DNA of 64,000 nucleotides from NCBI GenBank assembly GCA_025353765.1, contig JANXOD010000008.1:124001-188000 (forward strand), written 5' to 3'. The notes under the pieces are model-generated. The model was not told the DNA's origin, searched no databases, and worked only from the letters and a program-made list of their open reading frames with translations. Position numbers and translations under genes: made by a program. Positions 1 to 8,676 of this stretch are shown here, piece after piece. This stretch comes from Sphingobacteriales bacterium (GTDB taxonomy: Bacteria > Bacteroidota > Bacteroidia > Sphingobacteriales > Sphingobacteriaceae). Position 1 is the stretch's first letter. The number at the start of each line of letters is the position of its first letter.

Positions 1-262
1 AAGTTTTAAAAGCCCGGCTTACTTTTGCTTCAATAGTTACCACATCACCTAATTTAATGGCAGATTTAAAAGAAACATTATCAACTGAAGCCGTTACTAC
101 AATACGATTACAGTGTTTTTGAGCTGAAATAGCTGCTGCAATATCCATCCAATGTAATAAACGTCCACCCATTAAATTATTTAAGGTATTGGTATCATTT
201 GGAAGGACTAATTCATTCATTATGGTAAATGAATCTTTAGGCTTTTTGGAGATTAAAGTCAT
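1..262 (-). CDS. Acyl-CoA thioesterase, hotdog fold (partial, C-terminus outside window)
   Basis: The first 87 codons of a YciA/BACH-type acyl-CoA thioesterase, which hydrolyses acyl-CoA to free acid and CoA. The frame starts at an ATG at 262 (MTLISKKPKDSF) and runs off the left edge. The motif NNLMGGRLLHWMDIAAAISA has the family's N-x-x-x-G-G-x-L-x-x-W-x-D pattern: the Asn and Asp lie where the active-site residues of hotdog thioesterases sit, at the start of the hot-dog helix. A strand with VVTASVDNVSFKSAIKLGD follows, as expected. A second, separate member of the family lies at 24826-25221. The substrate range cannot be told from this fragment. Confidence 0.75.
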   Translation of the reverse strand, partial: MTLISKKPKDSFTIMNELVLPNDTNTLNNLMGGRLLHWMDIAAAISAQKHCNRIVVTASVDNVSFKSAIKLGDVVTIEAKVSRAFKT

Positions 263-282
263 ATTCTTCCAAAGATAGTGGA

Positions 283-1218
283 TTATTTCAATTCAGGGAT
301 TCCATTTTTCCATTCATTCCAGTTGTTAATAATATAATGAGTTACAGTACTTCCAACTCGGTAAGCATTTTCAATTGATAATGAAAATCCAGAATTATTT
401 TGATGAATTGATTGTTGTGCAGACTGGTTTACACTTTGCTGGTCAAAATCACTAGCGGTACGTAACACCATAATTCGATCAAAAGAAATACGGTCACAGT
501 CAGATAAGCGTTTGAGAGCTGTCAAAGTACCACTATCTTCCATGTTAGTCATGTAATATGTGCCTGCATTATTAGTCCATTGTTTAACCCACCAGCTTGC
601 CCATTCACTAGCTAACTTTCCCTGCCAATATGTACTGCCTGATATGTCATCACCTTTTGTAACAAAAGGTACTTGTCGGGCTGGTAAATTTTTCGGAAAC
701 GTGTTTCTAAATTCTTGTGCTTCTTTACTATCAAAAAGCTTTACATTTTTTGACAATTTATATGACCATTCGGTTAGAATAGAATTAAGATGAAAAACTT
801 CAGTTCCAATTTTAAAGCCCTTACACCAGGGCTCGTTGCATCCCAGATGAAAGCGAGAGAAATTCCAATTAGATGAAATTTCACGCCCATCAATTTCATG
901 ACATAGATCTCCATCTACAACCCATTCTGCCCATGCAGCAGAACCAATAGTGCACACATTGGGAGATGTTCCTGCAATACCGGCAATAATAAAATAGGTA
1001 TGATGTAAATTTATATTAGGATTAAGGCCAATTGCCATAAGTGATGCTGCAGCATTAGAAACTCCTACACCTGTTACAATTAAACCTTCTCCTTTGTCAT
1101 TATAATAAAGGGGAGAATAAGCACCCGGTATATTCATTGTATGGATCATGTTTTCCCTTTCAACCCAAAGTTGTGCTTCTCCGGCTTTATCACCCTTAAT
1201 TTCACCTATTTCATACAT
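283..1218 (-). CDS. NUP-family purine nucleoside permease / nucleoside phosphorylase-like protein
   Basis: Recognised as the NUP family (named for yeast purine nucleoside permease, and related in fold to nucleoside phosphorylases). Visible landmarks are MYEIGEIKGDKAGEAQLWVE at the N-terminus, a glycine-rich stretch VTGVGVSNAAASLMAIGL, FIIAGIAGTSPN, and TNMEDSGTLTAL near residue 220, the usual binding-loop region. The open frame continues upstream without a stop to 1332 and encodes a lipoprotein signal (KIVLLYVSIALLLSSC), then about 20 residues leading into the conserved ...TIAMYEIGE start. No ATG, GTG or TTG lies in that stretch. The ATG at 1218 is therefore probably not the ancestral start. 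A cell-surface or periplasmic lipoprotein acting on nucleosides is the likely original role. Confidence 0.75.
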   Translation of the reverse strand: MYEIGEIKGDKAGEAQLWVERENMIHTMNIPGAYSPLYYNDKGEGLIVTGVGVSNAAASLMAIGLNPNINLHHTYFIIAGIAGTSPNVCTIGSAAWAEWVVDGDLCHEIDGREISSNWNFSRFHLGCNEPWCKGFKIGTEVFHLNSILTEWSYKLSKNVKLFDSKEAQEFRNTFPKNLPARQVPFVTKGDDISGSTYWQGKLASEWASWWVKQWTNNAGTYYMTNMEDSGTLTALKRLSDCDRISFDRIMVLRTASDFDQQSVNQSAQQSIHQNNSGFSLSIENAYRVGSTVTHYIINNWNEWKNGIPELK

Positions 1219-1454
1219 AGCTATGGTGAGTGTTTTAAGAGGAAAGGGGTGTATTTTAGAATTTATAGATGGTTTAAATACACAAGAAGATAGTAATAGG
1301 GCTATTGAAACATAAAGTAAAACTATCTTTCGTTATTTAAGAAGTAAAATATACATTGTAAGTCATTTATTAGATAGACTTATATTACAATAATCTATCT
1401 ATAATGTTTGTTACACATTACAATTGTAGGGTAATTCATGGATTACTTCTATGG

Positions 1455-2777
1455 TTATTTCTTTAACGAATTAATCTGCGTAAAACCAACTAACTCATCC
1501 CAACGAGAGCCTGGCCTATGGTAATAAAACAAAATTTGATAGTTATTTTCTGTTTCGAAATGTGAACCGTCAAAAACTGTATCATCAATAGATTTATCCT
1601 TATCAACCCAGACGTAATGATAATCATAGAGGCCCTGTTTTATAAAAATAGAACCATCAAAACGGTTTCGGTGACTATCATACGTTAATTTATAGTCATT
1701 GCTTAGGCGATAATCATTAAACTGCCCTACTAAATAAGCATCACCTGAGCTAGAAGGCTGCATGGCTGCCAGCGAAAAATAAACAGATGCATAATCTGCC
1801 TCTATACGGTTATCGCTACCATCCGTATTTCGGACAAAAAAGGCTCCATCCTCATCGTAATTAAATGTATAGCTTGATTGGTCTTCCAATGGATCAGTTA
1901 ATAAAACAACGGTATTAATGCTGTCTTTATAAATTTTTGAAATCCGTTCTGAATTAAAGCGTAGACTGCGCAGATCAAAACGGCGAAATTCATTTCCTCC
2001 CCAAAAATCAAAGTCTCTTAAATCTGTATATTCTAATTGGTTGGGACGGATAAAAGTTGGTTTTGTGGTTGTTTGTGCATTATCATAACGCCCGTTTTGT
2101 AAAACTATCGCCTTAATGTCTACATACGGATTGCTTATATCAAGCTGGGGATGATTAACTATAAAATTTATCTTCTGCTTTTTATCACGTTGTGAAATAT
2201 CATTTGAGCGGGTTATTTCTGCACCAATAGTCACCAAAGGATTTAATACATAAAACCGCCTGGTGATGAGTAATTTTTGAGGATCATTATCTTCATAAAC
2301 CTTTAGTAAATAATTGCCTGATATTTTTGGCCTGATGGTTAGATTAGGAAAAATAAGCTCGTAATGCGTATATTTTTGAAGCGTGTTAAATGAATTTCTA
2401 TAATCAGTAATGCGGTCTTCAGTAAAACTTTCCAGGTAATCAATAGGAGAGAGGTGACTGCTATTCCATTCCGCATCGCAATGCTCTATGGTATATGTAA
2501 TATTGCGACTTCCTGTACGCAGGTCATCAAACCCTAAGAGAAGGTCTTCATTACTTCCCAAGGTATAAACCGGAATAGATTGTTCTTTTGTACGGTTATA
2601 AAATTCTACGGTTTTTATCTCCGGGCTATAAATACAATTTTCATAACGCAGCGGTATAATGGTATCGCCTTTAATTACCGAATTTTCCTTCCTTTTAGCT
2701 ACGCAGGAAAGTGTAAAAAAACATATAATCAGGAAAAGGTATTTTTTGAGTATAAACCGGAAGGGTTCTGTTATCAT
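1455..2777 (-). CDS. Type IX secretion system plug protein (DUF5103 family)
   Basis: A 440-residue protein with an N-terminal membrane or lipoprotein signal ([11 protein letters not shown], Cys about residue 25). The body matches what I know of DUF5103: [20 protein letters not shown], then the [20 protein letters not shown] and [20 protein letters not shown] blocks, and a C-terminal [18 protein letters not shown]-like beta region ending in [15 protein letters not shown]. In Flavobacterium the family member is the plug that closes the periplasmic end of the giant SprA translocon of the T9SS. It starts 30 bases after the SH3 protein stop on the same strand, so the two may be co-transcribed. A T9SS-dependent substrate is encoded at 38276-41155. 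Confidence 0.8.
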   Translation of the reverse strand: MITEPFRFILKKYLFLIICFFTLSCVAKRKENSVIKGDTIIPLRYENCIYSPEIKTVEFYNRTKEQSIPVYTLGSNEDLLLGFDDLRTGSRNITYTIEHCDAEWNSSHLSPIDYLESFTEDRITDYRNSFNTLQKYTHYELIFPNLTIRPKISGNYLLKVYEDNDPQKLLITRRFYVLNPLVTIGAEITRSNDISQRDKKQKINFIVNHPQLDISNPYVDIKAIVLQNGRYDNAQTTTKPTFIRPNQLEYTDLRDFDFWGGNEFRRFDLRSLRFNSERISKIYKDSINTVVLLTDPLEDQSSYTFNYDEDGAFFVRNTDGSDNRIEADYASVYFSLAAMQPSSSGDAYLVGQFNDYRLSNDYKLTYDSHRNRFDGSIFIKQGLYDYHYVWVDKDKSIDDTVFDGSHFETENNYQILFYYHRPGSRWDELVGFTQINSLKK

Positions 2778-2807
2778 AATAAAAATAAATATATAACGGA
2801 TTAAAGC

Positions 2808-3662
2808 CTATTTACGTTTAGAAGGAATGAGTTTTAATGATTTACCATCCCAGTTGTAATATTTGTATGAGGGTGTTTCCTTTATTTTATTGTGTTTATC
2901 AAAATCTGAAGTAATTGTATGTAAAATAATCTTACCGGGTTTCCCTTTAATATCTTTTGGAAAAATATAAGTTTGATTTACTCCTATTACTCCTTCGTCA
3001 ACAACGTCAGATGAAGAGACTAATCCTGGTAAGGAGTAAAGTGAATTACCATCCCAAAGAGAATAAAAATTATAGGTTGGAATAGCGCATGCCTCACCGG
3101 AAAAAGTACATAAAAAGATATATTTTACATTTTTTAAACCCCGATTATCTTGGATAGTGGCAGAGGGATAGTTAACTGATTCAAAATTCTTTACTGTATA
3201 TTCAGCTTTACTTTTAATTATCCCATTTTCAATCACCTTTACAATTACCTTAATTTGATCATGAACATCTGGTGTTAAAATTGCTTTTTCAATGCCATAT
3301 GCAAATTTGGTATCTCCTCGTCTATGCGGGGAGAAAGAAAGCAATCCGCCCCAAATAAAACCTTCCTTTTCCTCTCCGCTTTTTACATAAGAAATTTTAT
3401 ACCATTGAGACTTTATGCCGGATAATGTAGTATAAACACCCGAAGTATCTGTAATTCTAATTTCATCTCCTGCTTTTAAAATATCTTTAATTTCGCCTAT
3501 TAATCCTAGTTTTAACCCCACTTTTGCTGTATCTGCAAATACATAAGTACTAAGCCCTTTTTCAAATTTAAAAGGCTGCGTAAGTACATACTCATCCTGA
3601 GCATATAGTTTAAGCGATATAAAGCTTATTAAAAATAAGACACAAGACAGCGTGATTTTCAT
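2808..3662 (-). CDS. Secreted protein with a bacterial SH3-like domain
   Basis: A 284-residue protein with a clear Sec signal peptide (MKITLSCVLFLISFISLKLYAQ, cleavage after about residue 22). Residues about 40-105 look like a bacterial SH3 domain: two short strands around LKLGLIGEIKDILKAGDEI, then IKSQWYKISYVKSGEEKEGFIWGG, the W-Y-x-I...G-x-I-W-G pattern of such domains. The remaining 180 residues are beta-rich (EKAILTPDVHDQIKVIVKVI; TSDFDKHNKIKETPSYKYYN) and I do not recognise them. It is probably periplasmic. SH3-like domains often bind peptidoglycan or peptides, but a specific role is not supported here. It is followed closely by the T9SS plug gene on the same strand. Confidence 0.55.
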   Translation of the reverse strand: MKITLSCVLFLISFISLKLYAQDEYVLTQPFKFEKGLSTYVFADTAKVGLKLGLIGEIKDILKAGDEIRITDTSGVYTTLSGIKSQWYKISYVKSGEEKEGFIWGGLLSFSPHRRGDTKFAYGIEKAILTPDVHDQIKVIVKVIENGIIKSKAEYTVKNFESVNYPSATIQDNRGLKNVKYIFLCTFSGEACAIPTYNFYSLWDGNSLYSLPGLVSSSDVVDEGVIGVNQTYIFPKDIKGKPGKIILHTITSDFDKHNKIKETPSYKYYNWDGKSLKLIPSKRK

Positions 3663-3830
3663 TTTTTGAATATTAAAAACATCAAATGGTAGAGGGCTTC
3701 ATTAAGAATAAAAAACAGGATACTATTGTTTTTATTTTCATCAGAATAAATTGTTTTTTAATGGTGATGAAGCTTGCATGAGCTTATTCATGTTGGTTTT
3801 TGAGTGGTAGCTTATGCAGGTTTCTAAGTT

Positions 3831-5750
3831 TTAACTTAACTCTAATTGCATGATTTCTTCAGCAAGCTTTTCCCATTCGGCTTGTGCTTTTAATAGTCTG
3901 GGACTTAGTTGCTGATATTTACGATTCGCTTCAGCTAACGCATCCAAATTACTATACACTTCTTCTTTGGCTAATTCTGCTTCGGCATCTTTTACCTGTT
4001 TTTCAAGTTCGGCGATATCTGTTTCTAAGTTTTGTAAGGTTTGATTCAGCTTTTTTAACTCCTTACTTTTGTCTTCAGTCTCAACCTTGGGTTTAGCTTC
4101 TTCTTTCTTTTCTTCTTTTTTAAGAGCGGTTACTATAACTTTTGGAACATACACACGTTTAGAATTCCATTCTTCATATTCGGCATATGTACCCGGATAT
4201 TCTTTAATTTCCTGATCCTCAATAAACCAAATTTTATTAGCCACATTATCCAGCATATACCTATCATGCGAAACAATGATGCAGGTACCTTCATATTGTT
4301 GTAAGGATTGGATCAATATATTTACCGATGCAATATCCAGGTGATTGGTAGGCTCATCAAGCACTAAAAAGTTGGCGTCAGATGTTAATGCTTTAGCCAG
4401 TGCCACCCTTGATTTTTCTCCTCCGGATAATACTTTGATCTTTTTAAATACATCATCACCAGTAAATAAAAAGCATCCTAAAATAGAACGCAATTCGGTT
4501 TCAGTATGCTTGGGAGCAAAGGCCTGCATTTCACGAATGATCTCATTATCTAAATGAAGAGCTTCCAGTTGATGTTGTGCAAAAAACGTTTGAGTTACAT
4601 TATGCCCGGTTTCGCACATGCCTTCAAAGTTTTTATCTGCACCTGCAATAATTCGTAACAGAGTAGACTTACCCCGACCATTTGCCCCAATTAAGGCAAT
4701 CTTATCACCTTTCTCAATAGTTGCAGTAGCATTTTTAAGAATAGGAACTCCAGGATAAGCTTTGGTTATATCTTCTATACGAATAACATGCCTGCCGGAT
4801 TGCTTACTGAATTTAAAGCTAAAGTTTACCGATGGATTATCATCATCCACGGCATCTACACGCTCCAATTTATCTAATGCCTTAATACGAGATTGAGCCA
4901 TTTTTGCTTTGCTTGCTTTGGCACGAAAACGCTCAATCAGCTTTTCTTCCTGCTTTATTTTGGCCTGCTGATTTTTATATTGCCCGCTTTGTATTTCTTC
5001 ACGTAAACCTTTTTCTTCTGTATAAAAAGTGTAATTACCAGAATAAGGAATTAATTTTCCTTTGCGGGATTCTACAATCTTTTTAACCACACGATCCAGG
5101 AAATACCTATCGTGAGAAACGATAATAATGGCACCTTCAAAAGCCTGCAAATACGTTTCCAACCATTTAATAGAAGGTAAATCCAGGTGATTGGTAGGCT
5201 CATCCAGTAATAGAATATCCGGACTTTGAAGTAAAATACGTGCCAGCATAACCCGCATGCGCCATCCTCCTGAAAATTCAGATAAGGTACGATGAGTATC
5301 TGCTTCGCTGAAACCCAAACCCGCCATAATTTCATGGGCACGGTATTCAATACTGTAACCATCTAATGCTTCAAACTCATGTTGCTTATCGCTCAATTTA
5401 TTAATCAGGTCATCACTATATTCCGTTTCCAGTTTCTTTAAAATAGTTTCTATTTCAGTATGCAATTGGTTCTGGCGCTCGAAAGCTTCCATTGCCACAT
5501 GCAAAATGCTTTTATCAGACTGGTAAGAAAGAAGATCCTGGTTCAGGTAACCCATTTTCAGGTCCTTAGCCATAGAAATACTTCCGCTGGTAGGAGCGTA
5601 GTCTCCAACAATAATTTTTAAAAGAGTTGTTTTTCCGGTTCCGTTAGCACCAATTAAGCCAATTTTTTCTCCGGGTTTTATATGCCAGTTCGCTTCGTCG
5701 TATAATGCCCTTGCACCGATCTCGAACGTGAGGTTGTTTATCGCAATCAT
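3831..5750 (-). CDS. ABC-F family ATPase (YdiF/Uup-like translation factor)
   Basis: A 639-residue soluble protein with two ABC ATPase domains in one chain and no membrane segments, the ABC-F arrangement. Domain 1 has Walker A GANGTGKTTL, signature FSGGWRMRVMLARIL and Walker B ILLLDEPTNHLDL. Domain 2 has GANGRGKSTLLRII, LSGGEKSRVALAKAL and FLVLDEPTNHLDI. The linker between them (about residues 240-310) is charged and matches the P-site tRNA interaction motif region. The C-terminus from about residue 540 is Lys/Glu-rich and predicted coiled coil (LNQTLQNLETDIAELEKQVK), as in Uup and YdiF. The expected role is binding at the ribosomal E site to assist translation. Length is normal and the gene appears monocistronic. 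Confidence 0.93.
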   Translation of the reverse strand: MIAINNLTFEIGARALYDEANWHIKPGEKIGLIGANGTGKTTLLKIIVGDYAPTSGSISMAKDLKMGYLNQDLLSYQSDKSILHVAMEAFERQNQLHTEIETILKKLETEYSDDLINKLSDKQHEFEALDGYSIEYRAHEIMAGLGFSEADTHRTLSEFSGGWRMRVMLARILLQSPDILLLDEPTNHLDLPSIKWLETYLQAFEGAIIIVSHDRYFLDRVVKKIVESRKGKLIPYSGNYTFYTEEKGLREEIQSGQYKNQQAKIKQEEKLIERFRAKASKAKMAQSRIKALDKLERVDAVDDDNPSVNFSFKFSKQSGRHVIRIEDITKAYPGVPILKNATATIEKGDKIALIGANGRGKSTLLRIIAGADKNFEGMCETGHNVTQTFFAQHQLEALHLDNEIIREMQAFAPKHTETELRSILGCFLFTGDDVFKKIKVLSGGEKSRVALAKALTSDANFLVLDEPTNHLDIASVNILIQSLQQYEGTCIIVSHDRYMLDNVANKIWFIEDQEIKEYPGTYAEYEEWNSKRVYVPKVIVTALKKEEKKEEAKPKVETEDKSKELKKLNQTLQNLETDIAELEKQVKDAEAELAKEEVYSNLDALAEANRKYQQLSPRLLKAQAEWEKLAEEIMQLELS

Positions 5751-5757
5751 TTGGGCG

Positions 5758-5765
5758 CAAAAGTA
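5758..5765 (-). promoter_or_regulatory. Candidate -7 box (TACTTTTG) for the ABC-F gene
   Basis: On the minus strand TACTTTTG fits the Bacteroidota TAnnTTTG -7 element and ends seven bases before the ATG at 5750. No good TTTG -33 box is visible 18-21 bases upstream, so this is a weak call. If used, the transcript would be leaderless or nearly so. Confidence 0.35.
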
Positions 5766-5973
5766 CGGTTTTTATGGATTGCTTTCATACAGAACACAAT
5801 TTTGCTATATGAAGTATTCAGACTTCGTACACAGGATGTTCATCATTTCAAAATGACGAATAACATACTATTTTATACATCCATACTTACTCTCCTTTAT
5901 GCATTACTACTATAATGGTTTTTAAACTAGATAAACAGTAACAGGGGAACCATAAAGTATATTTGCATAACTA

Positions 5974-6270
5974 TTTTCCTGGTCGTAGAAACGATTTTGC
6001 TTATTTACATAATCTCTATGTATATTAACAAAACGGCTAAATATGTTTATGAAGCCTCTATGTATATTAGCAAAGGTTCTATGTATATTAACAAAATGTC
6101 TAAACATATTTACAAAGCCTCTATGCATATTAGCAAAGCCTTTATGTATATTAACAAAACGTCTAAACATGTTTACAAAGCCTCTATGTATATTAGCAAA
6201 AGGGCTAACTATATTTACTTCACCTCTAACCTGATATAGAAAATAGTTCATAAAACTATATAAACAGGTT
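5974..6270. repeat. 21-bp tandem array (10 units, 6015-6224) with conserved flanks
   Basis: Ten consecutive units of exactly 21 bp start at 6015, 6036, 6057, 6078, 6099, 6120, 6141, 6162, 6183 and 6204. Three unit types alternate: A (TCTATGTATATTAGCAAA...), B (TCTATGTATATTAACAAAA..) and C (TCTAAACATATTTACAAAGC.), giving a 63-bp higher-order period over units 3-8. Because 21 is a multiple of 3, both strands show repetitive open frames (for example a ..FVNIHRGFANIHR.. pattern), which I read as a by-product, not genes. The array is bracketed by ACGATTTTGCTTATTTACATA on the left and TATAGAAAATAGTTCATAA on the right; both recur next to the array at 15.2-15.5 kb. The rest of the gap 5766-6445 is AT-rich with nothing I can name. 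Confidence 0.85.
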
Positions 6271-6445
6271 TCTTTTTATAAAAAGCTTCTTCCCTTAATA
6301 TTTAATTTCTTTCTGTTTTTAAGATACTTTTCATAATAAAATACGTGGATAAAAAATATTTTATTACTATTATGAAATAAATAAAATCAATGTATTATAT
6401 TTATTACAAATAAAAATAAATTTATTTACCTAAATCTTTCCTAAC

Positions 6446-7057
6446 ATGTCCTTATTAATTATGTCTTTTAAAAGGCATTCTGATCAATTGATTTTGGTAG
6501 AAGCCGGGCAAATTAAATTTAGCATGACTAACAATGCTAATTTTCCTGCACCAGCACCTACATTAACTGAACTACAAGATGATATGGATGCATTTAGTGC
6601 CGCCCTGGATAATATGGGAAACGGAATTAATGCCACTCTTGTAAAAAATGAAAAACGAAAAAAATTGGAAACCAGTTTAAAATTTTTGGGACTTTATGCA
6701 GAAATTATCGCCAAAAGCAATGAAATTATAGCCGAAAGTTCGGGGTTTAAATTAAGGTCTAAACCAAGCCCTGTGGGTATATTGCCTAAGCCATCTAACT
6801 TTAAAGTAATTCCTGCCGCTGCAAAAGGCAGTGTTAAATTAAGCATTGATAAAATTCATGGTGCAAAAACATACCTGTTTGAATATAAATTGAGTACAGA
6901 TGCCACCAATAACAACTGGGCAGTTGCATCAGATCCGCAATCTTCACTAATCGTAAGTAATCTATTAAGCGGACAAGAATATAATTTTAGAGTAGTAGGT
7001 ATTGGTTCTAATCCTACCCGGGTGTATTCGGATGAAGTAAGCAGTTTTGTTTTATAA
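6446..7057 (+). CDS. Fibronectin type III domain protein
   Basis: A 203-residue protein whose last 90 residues (about 113-203) form a fibronectin type III fold: LPKPSNFKVIPAAAKGSVKL, then TYLFEYKLSTD, and SNLLSGQEYNFRVVGIGSNP, the family's L-x-x-G-x-x-Y-x-F-R-V-x-A/G pattern. The N-terminal half is helical and alanine-rich (TLTELQDDMDAFSAALDNMG, then a Lys-rich LVKNEKRKKLETSLKFL). No signal peptide is evident. The start could be the first ATG at 6446 or the Met six codons later. The binding partner is unknown; similar small proteins in this phylum are uncharacterised. It stands alone after the repeat array. Confidence 0.65.
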   Translation: MSLLIMSFKRHSDQLILVEAGQIKFSMTNNANFPAPAPTLTELQDDMDAFSAALDNMGNGINATLVKNEKRKKLETSLKFLGLYAEIIAKSNEIIAESSGFKLRSKPSPVGILPKPSNFKVIPAAAKGSVKLSIDKIHGAKTYLFEYKLSTDATNNNWAVASDPQSSLIVSNLLSGQEYNFRVVGIGSNPTRVYSDEVSSFVL

Positions 7058-7173
7058 TACTATCCTTACTTTTAAAACCCTTGCTTGTGCGAGCTATTGT
7101 TTTAAAAAAATCGAATTAGTATAATTATATTCTTCATACTATACCTACATTAGTGGCAATATAATTAACAAAA

Positions 7174-8031
7174 ATGATTTATATTTTTCTTAGTATTTGC
7201 TGTAGTGTATTTGTTTCCGTATTACTTAAATTAGCTAAACGCTATGAAATTGATACCACACAGGCTATCACTTGGAATTATTCCATTGCAGCGTTACTTA
7301 CCTGGATATGTTTCCGGCCTGAAATCCCTCCAATAAACGCCATGCCATTGCAAACATACCTGGCATTAGGGATACTACTCCCTTCTTTGTTTGTGATATT
7401 AGCTTTATCCGTTAGATATACAGGCATTGTCAGGACGGATATAGCCCAGCGTTTATCTTTATTTATTCCGGTATTGGCTGCTTTCTTTATTTTTAAAGAA
7501 ACTGGTTCTGCTTTAAAAACCATTGCAATAAGTATAGGATTTGTAGCAATTGTTTGTTCCATCCCATGGCAAAAGCAGGATAATAATAAATCTTCTTCAT
7601 CCGCATGGATCTATCCTTTAATCGTTTTTATTGGGATGGGGGTTATTGATGTATTATTTAAACAAATAGCTAAACTAAGTATTATCCCATTTACTACCTC
7701 TTTATTCGTAGTTTTTGTACTAGCTTTCGCATTATCTATCAGCGTTTTATTGTATTTATTTATATTCAAAAAAAGCCGCTTTGCTTTTGTTAATTTATTT
7801 TGTGGCTGGTTTTTGGGTATTTATAATTTTGGAAATATCTTTTTTTATTTGAAAGCACATCAGACTTTATCACAACAGCCTTCTTTGGTTTTTTCAACCA
7901 TGAATATCGGCGTGATTATCTTAGGCTCTTTAGTTGGATTACTTATTTTTAAGGAGAGATTGAGCCGTTTAAACTACATCGGAATTGTTTTAGCTCTAAT
8001 ATCTATTTCTGTATTCTCCTTGGCTAAATAA
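7174..8031 (+). CDS. EamA/DMT-family metabolite exporter
   Basis: A 285-residue integral membrane protein with about ten predicted helices and the two-repeat layout of the EamA (drug/metabolite transporter) family. The first repeat begins FLSICCSVFVSVLLKLAKRY and ends with VRTDIAQRLSLFIPVLAAFFIFKE; the second starts WIYPLIVFIGMGVIDVLFKQ and ends GSLVGLLIFKERLSRLNYIG. The FKE(R)LS motif after helices 4 and 9 is typical. It would sit in the inner membrane and export or exchange a small metabolite; the substrate cannot be inferred. It is followed after 18 bases by the YigZ-family gene and then a nucleoside phosphorylase, so a three-gene operon is likely. Confidence 0.85.
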   Translation: MIYIFLSICCSVFVSVLLKLAKRYEIDTTQAITWNYSIAALLTWICFRPEIPPINAMPLQTYLALGILLPSLFVILALSVRYTGIVRTDIAQRLSLFIPVLAAFFIFKETGSALKTIAISIGFVAIVCSIPWQKQDNNKSSSSAWIYPLIVFIGMGVIDVLFKQIAKLSIIPFTTSLFVVFVLAFALSISVLLYLFIFKKSRFAFVNLFCGWFLGIYNFGNIFFYLKAHQTLSQQPSLVFSTMNIGVIILGSLVGLLIFKERLSRLNYIGIVLALISISVFSLAK

Positions 8032-8049
8032 GCTTTATTAAATATCAGT

Positions 8050-8664
8050 ATGCTATTTAATGATACTTATAAAACTATAGATAAACCATCCGAAGGTATA
8101 TTCCGTGACCGGGGAAGTAAATTTATGGGATATGTATTTCCTGTAAAGACAGAAGACGAGATAAAGGAATTACTCGGCAAAATAAAAACAGAACATCCTA
8201 AAGCAAGACATTTTTGCTGGGCCTTACGTTTAAGTCCTGATCGGTCTGTATTTCGTTTAAATGATGATGGAGAACCATCTGGCACTGCAGGAAGGCCAAT
8301 ATTGAATACTCTTTTATCTTTTGATGTTACGGATGTTTTTGTAGTGGTAGTCCGATATTTTGGTGGCACCTTATTAGGTGTCCCCGGATTAATTAACGCC
8401 TATAAAACAGCTACAGTAGATGCTTTAAATAATGCAGAAATTATAGAAAGAGCATTAAATGATTTTTACCTGATCGAATTTAATTATTTACAAATGAATG
8501 AGGTGATGCGAGTAATTAAGGATGAAAATCTTAATTTCAACAATCAATTATTTGATAATAGCTGCTCCTTAGAAATTGAAATACGCAAAACAACTATAAA
8601 CCAGGTGATAGGTAAATTAGAAAAGATTGAAAACATATCTTTAACCTATTTAAGAACCTGCTAA
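8050..8664 (+). CDS. YigZ/IMPACT family protein
   Basis: A 204-residue protein of the UPF0029 (YigZ/IMPACT) family. The N-terminal domain (about residues 15-125) carries the hallmark SKFMGYVFPV, ARHFCWALRL, NDDGEPSGTAGRPIL and VVVVRYFGGTLLGVPGLINAY motifs. A short ferredoxin-like C-terminal domain (FNYLQMNEVMRVI...) completes it, as in E. coli YigZ. The family's ribosomal S5-like fold suggests nucleic-acid binding; the eukaryotic member IMPACT regulates translation, but the bacterial role is unknown. Length is standard. It sits 12 bases before the phosphorylase gene. Confidence 0.9.
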   Translation: MLFNDTYKTIDKPSEGIFRDRGSKFMGYVFPVKTEDEIKELLGKIKTEHPKARHFCWALRLSPDRSVFRLNDDGEPSGTAGRPILNTLLSFDVTDVFVVVVRYFGGTLLGVPGLINAYKTATVDALNNAEIIERALNDFYLIEFNYLQMNEVMRVIKDENLNFNNQLFDNSCSLEIEIRKTTINQVIGKLEKIENISLTYLRTC

Positions 8665-8676
8665 CAAATTAAAATT

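Noticed and set aside
5922-6251. Open frames of 63-109 codons on both strands through the 6-kb array
   Set aside because: They arise because 21 is divisible by three and the units lack stops; both strands are open at once and there is no homologue, signal or plausible start.
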